From positions 1 to 6,565 of the forward strand of contig CAMBWG010000131.1 in NCBI GenBank assembly GCA_945871415.1: a stretch of DNA of 6,565 bases, read 5' to 3'. This stretch comes from an uncultured Desulfovibrio sp. GTDB taxonomy: Bacteria; Desulfobacterota; Desulfovibrionia; Desulfovibrionales; Desulfovibrionaceae. Below the pieces are notes generated by a model that had not been told where the DNA came from, ran no database searches, and was given only the letters and a program-made list of their open reading frames with translations. Positions 1 to 5,153 of the stretch are shown one piece after another. The position numbers and the translations under genes were made by a program. Positions within the stretch are counted from its first letter, which is position 1. Every line of letters begins with the position of its first letter.

Positions 1-644
1 AACGTCACATAGACCGTCCATGCACAGGCAAGGTGAATGCTGGCTCCGGTGGCGTAGCCCTCACAAAGTGCCAGCGGTTTTTCAGCCTTGCCGGGAATAA
101 CGAATTGCCCGCCCTGAACCTTGCCGCCCGTAAGAAAGCGTTTTGTGCCGTCCGGTGCGATATATTGCAGACTCTGCACCGTGCCGGAACTGTCCCTGAC
201 CGGAATGAGGAGCATCCCATTTCTATCCTGACGCATATCCGCAAGCGCGGGAATACCTTTGCGGCTCAGGTACGCGTGCCTCTCTGAACAGGGAAAGGAT
301 GCCTGTAAACGCTTGCGTGCCTGTTGCGCCGCCTCTGCATGACGCCTGGCGCATTCTTCGTCACGCAGTTTCCGCATGGCCTGCTGCCGCCTGTGCCATG
401 CCGACAGCTCAACAGGAGAAAGTGCCCGTTCGCCTTCCGCGTGGAACGTCCCCTGATCGCCTGTTTCCCAGTTGCACCACCAGAGAGTAGCGGGCCTGTC
501 CTGATGGGCAATATATGCGCCGTTGCGTTTGTACGGTTTGTTCCGTGTCGGACAGCGATACAGATTCCCGTCAGCAAGAATGTCTTCCGGCAGAAGGTCA
601 TGCTGCGCGAGAATTTCCCGGAAGGTCTCCAGAAGGCTACTCAT
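1..644 (-). CDS. Toprim-domain primase-like protein of the mobile element (partial, C-terminus outside window)
   Basis: An open frame of 214 codons starts at ATG 644 and runs off the left edge without a stop. The N-terminal part (about residues 25-70) contains RCP and WWCNWETG, resembling the zinc-ribbon-like front of phage and plasmid primases, but only isolated Cys residues are visible, so metal binding is doubtful. Residues about 80-125 are a charged, Ala/Arg/Gln-rich probable helix, followed by HAYLSRKGIPA. The final visible part has LCEGYATGAS, where E195 fits the catalytic Glu of the Toprim fold (Toprim_3-like proteins). Known relatives are element-encoded primases or primase-helicases that start replication of P4-like islands, phages or plasmids. 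The start overlaps the end of the AlpA-like gene by 8 nt (ATGAGTAG), so translation is probably coupled. The rest of the Toprim domain and any helicase part lie beyond the window. Family is fairly sure; the exact role is inferred. Confidence 0.8.
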   Translation of the reverse strand, partial: MSSLLETFREILAQHDLLPEDILADGNLYRCPTRNKPYKRNGAYIAHQDRPATLWWCNWETGDQGTFHAEGERALSPVELSAWHRRQQAMRKLRDEECARRHAEAAQQARKRLQASFPCSERHAYLSRKGIPALADMRQDRNGMLLIPVRDSSGTVQSLQYIAPDGTKRFLTGGKVQGGQFVIPGKAEKPLALCEGYATGASIHLACAWTVYVT

Positions 645-846
645 GCTCTTCCTGCTCCCGTCCCGCGTTTTCTATGAACGCTCTGATGTCTTCCGCCCGC
701 CAGACAGTGGTACGAGGGCCGAGCTTTACAGGCTTGGGATAGCGCCCGGTACGGCAGCCCTGCCACCAGGCGCTTTTACTGATGGGGACAAGGGCAAGCA
801 CCTGAGGGAGACGAAGAAATCCAGTAGAGGGAATATTTGTCGCCAT
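637..846 (-). CDS. AlpA-family excisionase / DNA-binding regulator
   Basis: This 69-residue protein has the typical AlpA layout: FLRLPQVLALVPISKSAWW (about residues 10-28, a winged helix-turn-helix start), then a wing around RYPKPVKLGPRTTVWRAED and a final helix IRAFIENA. AlpA proteins are MerR-like regulators or excisionases of P4-type elements that activate integrase expression or bend attachment-site DNA for excision. The ATG at 846 has GGAG 8 nt upstream, and that GGAG lies inside a hairpin (see the leader feature). The gene comes just before the primase-like gene and in the same direction as the integrase, from which it is separated by two terminators and an AT-rich region with three copies of TTTTGTAAC that it may bind. 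The acidic tail EQEEHE is encoded in the stretch overlapping the next gene. Family assignment is strong; the choice between excisionase and activator cannot be made from sequence. Confidence 0.88.
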   Translation of the reverse strand: MATNIPSTGFLRLPQVLALVPISKSAWWQGCRTGRYPKPVKLGPRTTVWRAEDIRAFIENAGREQEEHE

Positions 847-854
847 AGTAACAA

Positions 855-881
855 CTCCGTATAAAGAAGAGGATTACGGAG
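855..881 (-). promoter_or_regulatory. Leader hairpin that covers the Shine-Dalgarno site of the AlpA-like gene
   Basis: On the minus strand CTCCGTA and TACGGAG form a perfect 7-bp stem with a 13-nt loop. The 3' arm contains the GGAG that serves the ATG at 846. In the folded RNA the ribosome-binding site would be paired, which could keep synthesis of the excisionase/regulator low. The pairing is seen directly; the regulatory effect is inferred. Confidence 0.5.
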
Positions 882-919
882 CATATAGCATAAAAGAAAT
901 ATCATGTGCAGGGCAGATA

Positions 920-928
920 TTTTGTAAC
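920..928 (+). repeat. TTTTGTAAC site, copy 1
   Basis: First of three identical 9-mers in the control region. On the minus strand this copy reads CGTGGTTACAAAATAT, closely matching copy 2 beyond the core. Candidate binding site for the AlpA-like protein or the integrase; the function is inferred from repetition and position only. Confidence 0.45.
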
Positions 929-1009
929 CACGATACATACAGCGGCATTCAGCAGCATTTCTGAGTGTACAATAATGGCATGTATTTTTCTTTGAAGAAG
1001 AAAAGTAAA

Positions 1010-1018
1010 TTTTGTAAC
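1010..1018 (+). repeat. TTTTGTAAC site, copy 2
   Basis: Second copy, 90 bp from copy 1 in the same orientation. On the minus strand it reads CGTGTTACAAAATTT, so similarity to copy 1 extends past the 9-mer. It lies just downstream of the weak -10 candidate at 1034-1039, a position suitable for an operator. Confidence 0.45.
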
Positions 1019-1076
1019 ACGTTAAAATATCATAATATAGCAGAGTAAGCACAGAGGGGGTGTCAGCGGCCAAAAG

Positions 1077-1085
1077 GTTACAAAA
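1077..1085 (-). repeat. TTTTGTAAC site, copy 3 (inverted)
   Basis: Third copy, in opposite orientation, 67 bp from copy 2. It overlaps the T-run of the terminator-like hairpin at 1082-1138, so part of the match may simply come from that T-run. Confidence 0.35.
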
Positions 1086-1138
1086 AAGCACAGTCTTTAC
1101 GAACAGCATTTATTTTTGGCTGCTCGTAAAAGCTGTGC
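1082..1138 (-). terminator. Second terminator downstream of integrase (long imperfect inverted repeat)
   Basis: Arms 1088-1107 and 1119-1138 are complementary over 20 positions with three mismatches, around an 11-nt AT-rich loop. Read on the minus strand, the stem is followed by TTTTTTG (1087 to 1081), as in an intrinsic terminator. Plus-strand reading has no T-run. It would stop integrase read-through from entering the AlpA-like gene. The same symmetry could also bind a protein. Confidence 0.6.
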
Positions 1139-1181
1139 AATTAGAGTGTATTAGCAACGGATTATTTTGCCCTGTTTCTGG

Positions 1182-1241
1182 AAAAAAGCTCTCTGTGCAT
1201 GTTTGGACGCCGTCCCCCCTCAGGTAGTTTTATCAGAGAGC
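1182..1241 (-). terminator. Integrase terminator with branched loop
   Basis: On the minus strand GCTCTCTG (1241 to 1234) pairs with CAGAGAGC (1195 to 1188) and is followed directly by TTTTTT (1187 to 1182). The 38-nt loop contains a smaller GGAC/GTCC hairpin near 1205-1215, giving a branched structure. It begins 18 bp after the integrase stop codon. Confidence 0.65.
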
Positions 1242-1258
1242 GTTCTTTTCTGCGGCTG

Positions 1259-2458
1259 TTAAGCCTGCTCGGATTTGCCCGTGCGGAGTTTGTCGAGATA
1301 GTCGGCCCACTCCTGCATCATCCTTCGGCGCTCCGGCAGGTACTCCGCATAATTGTATGCCGCACGAACCTCATTTCGTTCGCCATGTGCAAGCTGCCGC
1401 TCAATCCAGTCCCGATTGTAGCCCAGTTCGTTGAGCAGCGTCGATGCAATGGAGCGAAAGCCGTGGACGCTCATTTCGTCTTTTTGATAGCCCATGCGGC
1501 GCAGGGCATTGAGCATGGTAGCGTCAGACAGGGGACGCGTTTCCGTGCGCACGGAAGGAAACAGATACTTGCCCGTGCCGGTCCAGGGCTGCAATTCTCG
1601 CAGAATGGCCACAGATTGTGCAGACAGCGGCACAATATGCGAACGCCGCATTTTCATGCGCTCGGCCGGAATGCGCCATTCCGCAGCCTCAAGATCAAAC
1701 TCGCCCCACTGCGCGGCCCGTAATTCCGTGGGGCGGGTAAAGACCAGCGGGGCCAGCTTCAAAGCGCAGACCAGCGGGAAATAGCCGTCATAGGCATCTA
1801 TGTCCCGGAGCAGCTGACCGACCTTTTCCGGCGTCAGCACAGCGGCACGATGCGTTACCCGGCGAGGGCGCAGGGCTCCCCGAAGATCGGCGGCGATGTT
1901 GTGCCGCGCTCGCCCCGTAATGACGGCATAGCGGAAAACCTGATTGATGATTTGCAGGACGCGCCGGGATGTTTCGTAACAGCGTTTCATTTCCAGCGGC
2001 CTGAGCACGGCCATGATATCCTGCACTTCCAGCCGGGCGATGGGCGTTGTGCCGATAAACGGGAAAATGTAGTTGCGGAGACGGTACATGACCGTTCCCT
2101 GATGCTTTGCAGAGAATGCCGCCATGCGTGTGGCGTGCCATTCGCGGGCAATATTCTGAAAACTGTCCCGTTCGGCAATTCTTCGGGCTTCCTGCTGCTG
2201 TCGCTTGTATGCGGATGGATCGATACCCTTAGCCAGAAGGCGTCGGGCTTCATCACGGCGCTCTCTGGCATCCTTGAGAGATACGGCAGGATAGGCCCCG
2301 AAACTGAGGAGCCTGCTTTTGCCCTCAAAGCGGTAGGCCATGCGCCAGAGCTTGCTGCCGCTGGGAGGAATGAAAAGAAAAAGACCGCCGCCGTCGGAAT
2401 ACTTGTGGGGCTTGTCTGCGGGCTTCAAACTGCGGATACGAACGTCGGTAAGAGGCAT
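1259..2458 (-). CDS. int: P4-type tyrosine integrase
   Basis: This 399-residue protein has the normal length and order of P4-family integrases. The N-terminal arm-binding domain (DUF4102 type, about residues 1-90) includes YSDGGGLFLFIPPSGSKLW and FGAYPAVSLKDAR. A SAM-like core-binding domain follows (about 100-195), then the catalytic domain. The active-site set is complete: R242 in TRPTEL, K269, H332 and R335 in HGFR, H358 in LAH, and the nucleophile Y368 in RAAYNYAEYL. It cuts and rejoins DNA at the attachment site, here almost certainly the 3' end of the adjacent tRNA-Glu gene. The ATG at 2458 is preceded by GGGAG at 6 nt. It is transcribed in the same direction as the tRNA and away from it, and is followed by two terminators. 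No frameshift or missing residue is seen, so it should be active. Confidence 0.96.
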   Translation of the reverse strand: MPLTDVRIRSLKPADKPHKYSDGGGLFLFIPPSGSKLWRMAYRFEGKSRLLSFGAYPAVSLKDARERRDEARRLLAKGIDPSAYKRQQQEARRIAERDSFQNIAREWHATRMAAFSAKHQGTVMYRLRNYIFPFIGTTPIARLEVQDIMAVLRPLEMKRCYETSRRVLQIINQVFRYAVITGRARHNIAADLRGALRPRRVTHRAAVLTPEKVGQLLRDIDAYDGYFPLVCALKLAPLVFTRPTELRAAQWGEFDLEAAEWRIPAERMKMRRSHIVPLSAQSVAILRELQPWTGTGKYLFPSVRTETRPLSDATMLNALRRMGYQKDEMSVHGFRSIASTLLNELGYNRDWIERQLAHGERNEVRAAYNYAEYLPERRRMMQEWADYLDKLRTGKSEQA

Positions 2459-2562
2459 GGTGTACTCCCTGGCTTCTGCTGGATGTTTCGATACCTCTCA
2501 GGACAAAAAATACAGCAATACAGCCTTGTTATCCGTGAGGGTATCACGCTTTTGCATAGCAT

Positions 2563-2586
2563 GGATCTACCCTCGGATATACCCCT
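2563..2586 (+). repeat. Tandem 12-bp direct repeats near the attachment site
   Basis: GGATCTACCCTC is followed immediately by GGATATACCCCT, identical at 9 of 12 positions. Adjacent imperfect repeats of this size near a tyrosine integrase and its att site resemble arm-type binding sites. The repetition is seen directly; the function is inferred. Confidence 0.4.
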
Positions 2587-2640
2587 GCAAGAATTGGATG
2601 CAACCGGACAAACGTGGACGACGGGAAACCCTGTTGACAC

Positions 2641-2685
2641 AAAAAAAGAAAGGATACCAATGTGTTTTGCACATTGATATCCTTT
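2641..2685 (-). terminator. Terminator immediately downstream of tRNA-Glu
   Basis: Arms 2649-2664 and 2670-2685 pair over 16 positions with one mismatch around a 5-nt loop. In the direction of tRNA transcription the stem is followed by CTTTTTTT (2648 to 2641). It begins 14 nt after the encoded CCA end of the tRNA. The plus-strand reading lacks a T-run, so it acts on the tRNA transcript. Confidence 0.8.
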
Positions 2686-2699
2686 ATTGTACCTTATTT

Positions 2700-2720
2700 T
2701 GGCGTCCCCAAGGGGATTTG
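2700..2720. other. Probable attachment-site core (3' end of tRNA-Glu)
   Basis: P4-type integrases commonly recombine within the 3' part of tRNA genes, rebuilding an intact tRNA. Here the integrase lies directly beyond the tRNA 3' end and the tRNA is complete, so one element boundary is placed at or inside this segment. The exact crossover and the length of the identity block cannot be fixed because the second copy is outside the window. Confidence 0.5.
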
Positions 2721-2776
2721 AACCCCTGTCGACGGCGTGAAAGGCCGTTGTCCTGGGCCGGCTAGACGATGGGGAC
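2700..2776 (-). tRNA. tRNA-Glu (anticodon UUC)
   Basis: A complete 77-nt cloverleaf can be read on the minus strand. The acceptor stem GTCCCCA/TGGGGAC gives seven pairs, the anticodon loop contains CCTTTCAC with TTC as anticodon, and the T-arm has GGGGTTCAAATCCCC. The discriminator G is followed by a genomically encoded CCA. GTTCAAAT replaces the commoner GTTCGAAT, a normal variant. The anticodon together with the GTCCCC start is characteristic of bacterial tRNA-Glu. The gene serves as the integration target of the element to its left. Its promoter (2795-2823) and terminator (2641-2685) are both visible, so it appears to be a single-gene transcript. Confidence 0.96.
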
Positions 2777-2968
2777 GTTCATGCGGCAAGAGCGTTTCTA
2801 CGTGTTTTGCCTGTCGCTGTCAACAGAAAAAATACATTTTTGTCAAAATGCCGGGCGGGGGCGGGGTGACTTTTCTTGGCGGGGGAAGTATGCCATCATG
2901 GCGGTACATTCATTTTCTTTGTGTCGCCGTGTGCGGCTGGCATGACAAAGCTGCAAGGATGGAAAACC
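2777..2968. promoter_or_regulatory. Divergent intergenic region between tRNA-Glu and metallophosphoesterase
   Basis: The left half holds the tRNA promoter. The right half contains a G-rich run (2853-2866, G tracts split by single C, with another G5 at 2881-2885) and a small nested inverted repeat CTTTGT/ACAAAG (2917-2922 and 2945-2950) just before the metallophosphoesterase start. No clear plus-strand -35/-10 pair could be identified, so the promoter of the plus-strand gene is not assigned. Confidence 0.35.
2795..2823 (-). promoter_or_regulatory. Sigma70-type promoter of tRNA-Glu
   Basis: On the minus strand a perfect -35 TTGACA (2823 to 2818) is followed after exactly 17 nt by TAGAAA (2800 to 2795, 4 of 6 matches to TATAAT). 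This would start transcription around 2788, about 12 nt before the mature tRNA. A second TTGACA lies further upstream (2844 to 2839) without a matching -10. Confidence 0.75.
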
Positions 2969-3652
2969 ATGTCTGAAACGGGAAAAAGGAACTATCTCTG
3001 GATCGTTGTGGGAGATATTCATGACGAGCCGGAAAGCTTCGCCCGCATCCCTGAAGTCGGGGAGGCCGACGGGGTGATCATCACGGGCGATCTGACCATT
3101 ACCGGCGGCGCGCGGCAGGCCGAAGTCGTCATGGCCGCCATAAATGCCCATTGTCCGGTACTCTGGGCGCAGATTGGCAATATGGATCGCCCGGAAGTCA
3201 ACGCCTGGCTGGAAGAAACCGGTTGCAACCTCCACACTCACACTTATGAACTGGCACCCGGCGTGGCCGTGTTCGGTGTGGGCGCGTCCACCTTTACGCC
3301 CTTCGGCACGCCCAGCGAATTCCCCGAATCGACGTTTGCCGAATGGTTGGAAGACTGCTGGCACAAGGCGCGTCGTTTTCCCGCGCAGGTTCTGGTATCG
3401 CACAATCCGCCCAAGGATACCGCCTGCGACGTGATTCCGGGGGATATTCATGTCGGGTCCACGGCGGTACGGGAGTTTCTCGAAGAAGCACAGCCGGATG
3501 TGTGTCTGTGCGGGCATATTCACGAAGCCCGCGCGGTGGATCGCGTGGGACGGACCGTGATTGTCAATCCCGGCAATCTGGCGGCGGGCGGCTACGCTCT
3601 GCTGCACTGCCGGGACGGGAAACTGTCCGTGGAGCTGAAGGTGCTGGAGTAA
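2969..3652 (+). CDS. Calcineurin-like metallophosphoesterase
   Basis: The 227-residue protein shows the full dinuclear-metal signature of this superfamily in order: D16 and H18 in VVGDIHD, D41 in ITGDL, N71 in GNMD, H145 in VSHNPP, and H183 and H185 in CGHIHE. These residues normally hold two divalent metals and hydrolyse phosphomono- or phosphodiesters. GNMD in place of the common GNHD is a known variant (YfcE/Icc-like small phosphoesterases), and INPG-like VNPGN near the end also fits that group. No signal peptide or membrane segment is seen, so it is probably cytoplasmic. The substrate cannot be read from the sequence. The start at 2969 is preferred because AAGGA lies 9 nt upstream; in-frame ATG 2942 and earlier starts lack a ribosome-binding site. 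The gene is followed by a strong terminator at 3692-3731. Confidence 0.92.
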   Translation: MSETGKRNYLWIVVGDIHDEPESFARIPEVGEADGVIITGDLTITGGARQAEVVMAAINAHCPVLWAQIGNMDRPEVNAWLEETGCNLHTHTYELAPGVAVFGVGASTFTPFGTPSEFPESTFAEWLEDCWHKARRFPAQVLVSHNPPKDTACDVIPGDIHVGSTAVREFLEEAQPDVCLCGHIHEARAVDRVGRTVIVNPGNLAAGGYALLHCRDGKLSVELKVLE

Positions 3653-3691
3653 GTTTTTCCTTGAGAAAGTCTTGCTGAACATGTCGTTTGT

Positions 3692-3731
3692 ACAGACCTC
3701 GCGGCGCATGGCGTCGGCGAGGTCTGTTTTT
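3692..3731 (+). terminator. Intrinsic terminator after the metallophosphoesterase gene
   Basis: ACAGACCTCGC (3692-3702) pairs perfectly with GCGAGGTCTGT (3717-3727) and is followed by TTTTT (3727-3731). It lies 39 nt after the stop codon. The next gene's GAGGAG ribosome-binding site begins at 3732, directly after the T-run, so this hairpin could also control transcription into that gene. Confidence 0.88.
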
Positions 3732-3744
3732 GAGGAGCCGCTTC

Positions 3745-4743
3745 ATGCCTCTGTCCGTATTGGTTTCTCGTGAGAGCGGCCGAAGTCGCCGCTGCGAACC
3801 GCTTGTCATTTCCGCCAGTCGGGCCACGGACATTCCGGCTTTTCATGGAAGCTGGTTCATGGGGCGGTTGCGCGCCGGGTTCTGCCGCCGTCGCAATCCC
3901 TGCAACAGCAGGCAGGAAAGTCTCATTTCCTTTGCGAAAACCCGCGTTTTTGTCTTCTGGACAAAACATCCCGCCGCCTTTCTTCCCTGTCTGCCGGAAA
4001 TTGAGGCATCGGGACGGCAATTCTATTTTCAGTATACGCTCAACGATTATGTCGCGGAGCGGCTGGAACCCCGTCTGCCGCCTTTGTCTCATCGTCTTGA
4101 TACCTTCCGTCGCCTGTCGGATAGTGTCGGGCCGCAGCGTGTCATCTGGCGTTTTGATCCGCTGATTCTGGGGCCGCAACTGGGTGTGGACAGACTTCTT
4201 GATCGTGTGGATCGCATCGGGCGGCTCCTGTCTCCGTATACGGAAAAACTGGTCTTCAGTTTTGTGGATATGTACCGCAAGACGCGTTATGCCCTGCGCA
4301 GAGTTGATCCGGAGCTGCGCGCGCCGTCGGAAGATGAAATGCGGGCGCTTGCCCGCGGGCTCGCCGGACTGAGCGCTTCATGGCCGCGGCCGCTGACGCT
4401 TGCCGCCTGTGCGGAAGAACTGGACATGCGGCCGCTGGGCATTGCGAAAAACAGCTGTATTGATGCTGCGCTGATTGCGCGCCTCTGTCCGCACGATTCC
4501 GATATACATAAATTCCTGAATCCCCGGCCCCGGCAAGGCGCCCTTGTCCCCCTGAAGGAGGCCGCCGGGGACAGGGGACAGCGCGCGGCCTGCGGCTGTA
4601 TTCCGAGCAGAGACATCGGCGCGTACGACAGTTGTCCGCATGGCTGTGTCTACTGTTATGCCAATCAGTCTGAAAAAAAGGTTCTGGACAATATGACGCT
4701 GTGCCGCCGCAGTCCCGAAGAAAGAGAAAGCCTGCTGCCGTGA
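3745..4743 (+). CDS. DUF1848 family protein with C-terminal radical-SAM-like Cys motif
   Basis: The 332-residue protein matches the DUF1848 family along its length: VISASRATDIPAF near the N-terminus (residues 21-33), VFVFWTKHP (68-76), YFQYTLNDY (94-102), RVIWRFDPLIL (132-142), a SFVDMYRKT block (172-180), then ACAEELDM, NSCID and finally CGC (283-285) with DIGAYDSCPHGCVYCYAN (290-307). C297, C301 and C304 form CX3CX2C, the spacing that binds the 4Fe-4S cluster in radical SAM enzymes, but here at the C-terminal end. The biochemical role of the family is not established; a radical-SAM-related or nucleic-acid/metal role is only inferred. The start at 3745 is chosen because GAGGAG lies 7 nt upstream; the upstream extension to TTG 3688 runs through a terminator. 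The stop codon lies in the loop of a bidirectional terminator shared with the converging operon. Confidence 0.88.
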   Translation: MPLSVLVSRESGRSRRCEPLVISASRATDIPAFHGSWFMGRLRAGFCRRRNPCNSRQESLISFAKTRVFVFWTKHPAAFLPCLPEIEASGRQFYFQYTLNDYVAERLEPRLPPLSHRLDTFRRLSDSVGPQRVIWRFDPLILGPQLGVDRLLDRVDRIGRLLSPYTEKLVFSFVDMYRKTRYALRRVDPELRAPSEDEMRALARGLAGLSASWPRPLTLAACAEELDMRPLGIAKNSCIDAALIARLCPHDSDIHKFLNPRPRQGALVPLKEAAGDRGQRAACGCIPSRDIGAYDSCPHGCVYCYANQSEKKVLDNMTLCRRSPEERESLLP

Positions 4744-4757
4744 GGCAACAGGCTTTT
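4727..4757. terminator. Bidirectional terminator between converging transcripts
   Basis: Arms 4727-4739 and 4744-4756 form a 13-position stem around the 4-nt loop GTGA. On the plus strand there is one C-A mismatch and the stem is followed by TTTT (4754-4757). On the minus strand the mismatch becomes a G-U pair and the stem is followed by a T-rich tail. It ends the DUF1848 gene, whose TGA lies in the loop, and the operon whose last stop is at 4780. Confidence 0.78.
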
Positions 4758-4779
4758 CAGTGCGGGAAAGGATTCGGGG

Positions 4780-5142
4780 CTAGCCCTGAACAGCGGACAG
4801 CGCGGTCATGAGACGGCGACCGCCGTCAACGGAGGGAGGATCGGACAGGCCCATGAGCATGCCCAGTCCCTCCATGATGTCATGGAATTCCGTTTCACTC
4901 ATGGCGCTGACGGCGGCGGTATGGATCATGGCATTGACTTGCAGAATGCCGATGACGGCCTTGCGCAGTTCGTCGGCCGGAAGGCCGAGATCCAGAATCA
5001 CAAGGGCCGGATTCTTCTGCCGGATGGCGTCCATACCGGCATGGAGATCGGCAGCCGTTTGCAAATTCGCGCCATGTTCGGCAAAGACGGGAGCGCACTC
5101 CGCCCATGCGTCAGGACGCGGGGAAATGAGCAGAATGTCCAT
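4780..5142 (-). CDS. Degenerate response-regulator receiver-like protein
   Basis: The 120-residue protein has receiver-like alternation: beta-1 MDILLIS, a helix, beta-3 PALVILDLGLP with D51 at the place of the phosphorylated Asp, and a beta-4-like TAAVSAMSE with S79. The acidic pair expected after beta-1 is missing (S7-P8 instead) and no Lys is present in the beta-5 region (MGLSDPPS), so classical phosphorylation is unlikely. The C-terminal part is Met/Gly-rich and shows no output domain. ATG 5142 is preferred because AGGA lies 9 nt upstream; ATG 5148 is too close to it. The gene starts 11 bp after the stop of the NifX-like gene, so they are surely cotranscribed, and a terminator follows. Role unknown; perhaps a protein-interaction partner of the metal-cluster system. 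The receiver assignment rests on pattern alone. Confidence 0.72.
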   Translation of the reverse strand: MDILLISPRPDAWAECAPVFAEHGANLQTAADLHAGMDAIRQKNPALVILDLGLPADELRKAVIGILQVNAMIHTAAVSAMSETEFHDIMEGLGMLMGLSDPPSVDGGRRLMTALSAVQG

Positions 5143-5153
5143 GAGCATACGTC

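Larger units (their letters stand above)
847..1258 (-). promoter_or_regulatory. AT-rich control region between integrase and AlpA-like gene, no coding sequence
   Basis: About 410 bp without a credible gene; it is clearly more AT-rich than its neighbours. It holds, from right to left, the integrase terminator (1182-1241), a second terminator-like inverted repeat (1082-1138), three copies of TTTTGTAAC (920-928 and 1010-1018 on plus, 1077-1085 on minus) and the AlpA leader hairpin. A weak minus-strand promoter candidate is an extended -10, TGC followed by TATATT, at 1042 to 1034. A CTGACA lies upstream at 1066 to 1061, but the 21-nt spacing is too long for a good -35, so the real start site is uncertain. 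Confidence 0.5.
2459..2699. promoter_or_regulatory. Attachment-site arm region between integrase and tRNA-Glu
   Basis: This 241-bp gene-free stretch is where arm-type integrase sites would be expected. It contains several related motifs: GATACCTCTC (2490-2499), its inverted relative GAGGGTATC (2537-2545), and a tandem pair of 12-mers (2563-2574 and 2575-2586). The integrase ribosome-binding site and the terminator facing away from the tRNA (2641-2685) lie at its two ends. No convincing integrase promoter was recognised. Confidence 0.4.

Noticed and set aside
299..864. Plus-strand open frames opposite the primase-like and AlpA-like genes
   Set aside because: They overlap each other in different frames, have no family resemblance and are antisense to well-supported genes.
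2634..2662. Plus-strand promoter beginning with TTGACA at 2634
   Set aside because: No -10 like sequence at 16-18 nt spacing, the downstream sequence is the terminator stem, and no plus-strand gene follows before the tRNA.
1850..2677. Plus-strand open frame of 275 codons
   Set aside because: It is antisense to the integrase, whose domains and full active site are clear, and it shows no recognisable motif or ribosome-binding site.
2843..3709. Minus-strand open frame of 288 codons
   Set aside because: It mirrors the metallophosphoesterase gene in another frame; the plus-strand protein has all metal-binding motifs.
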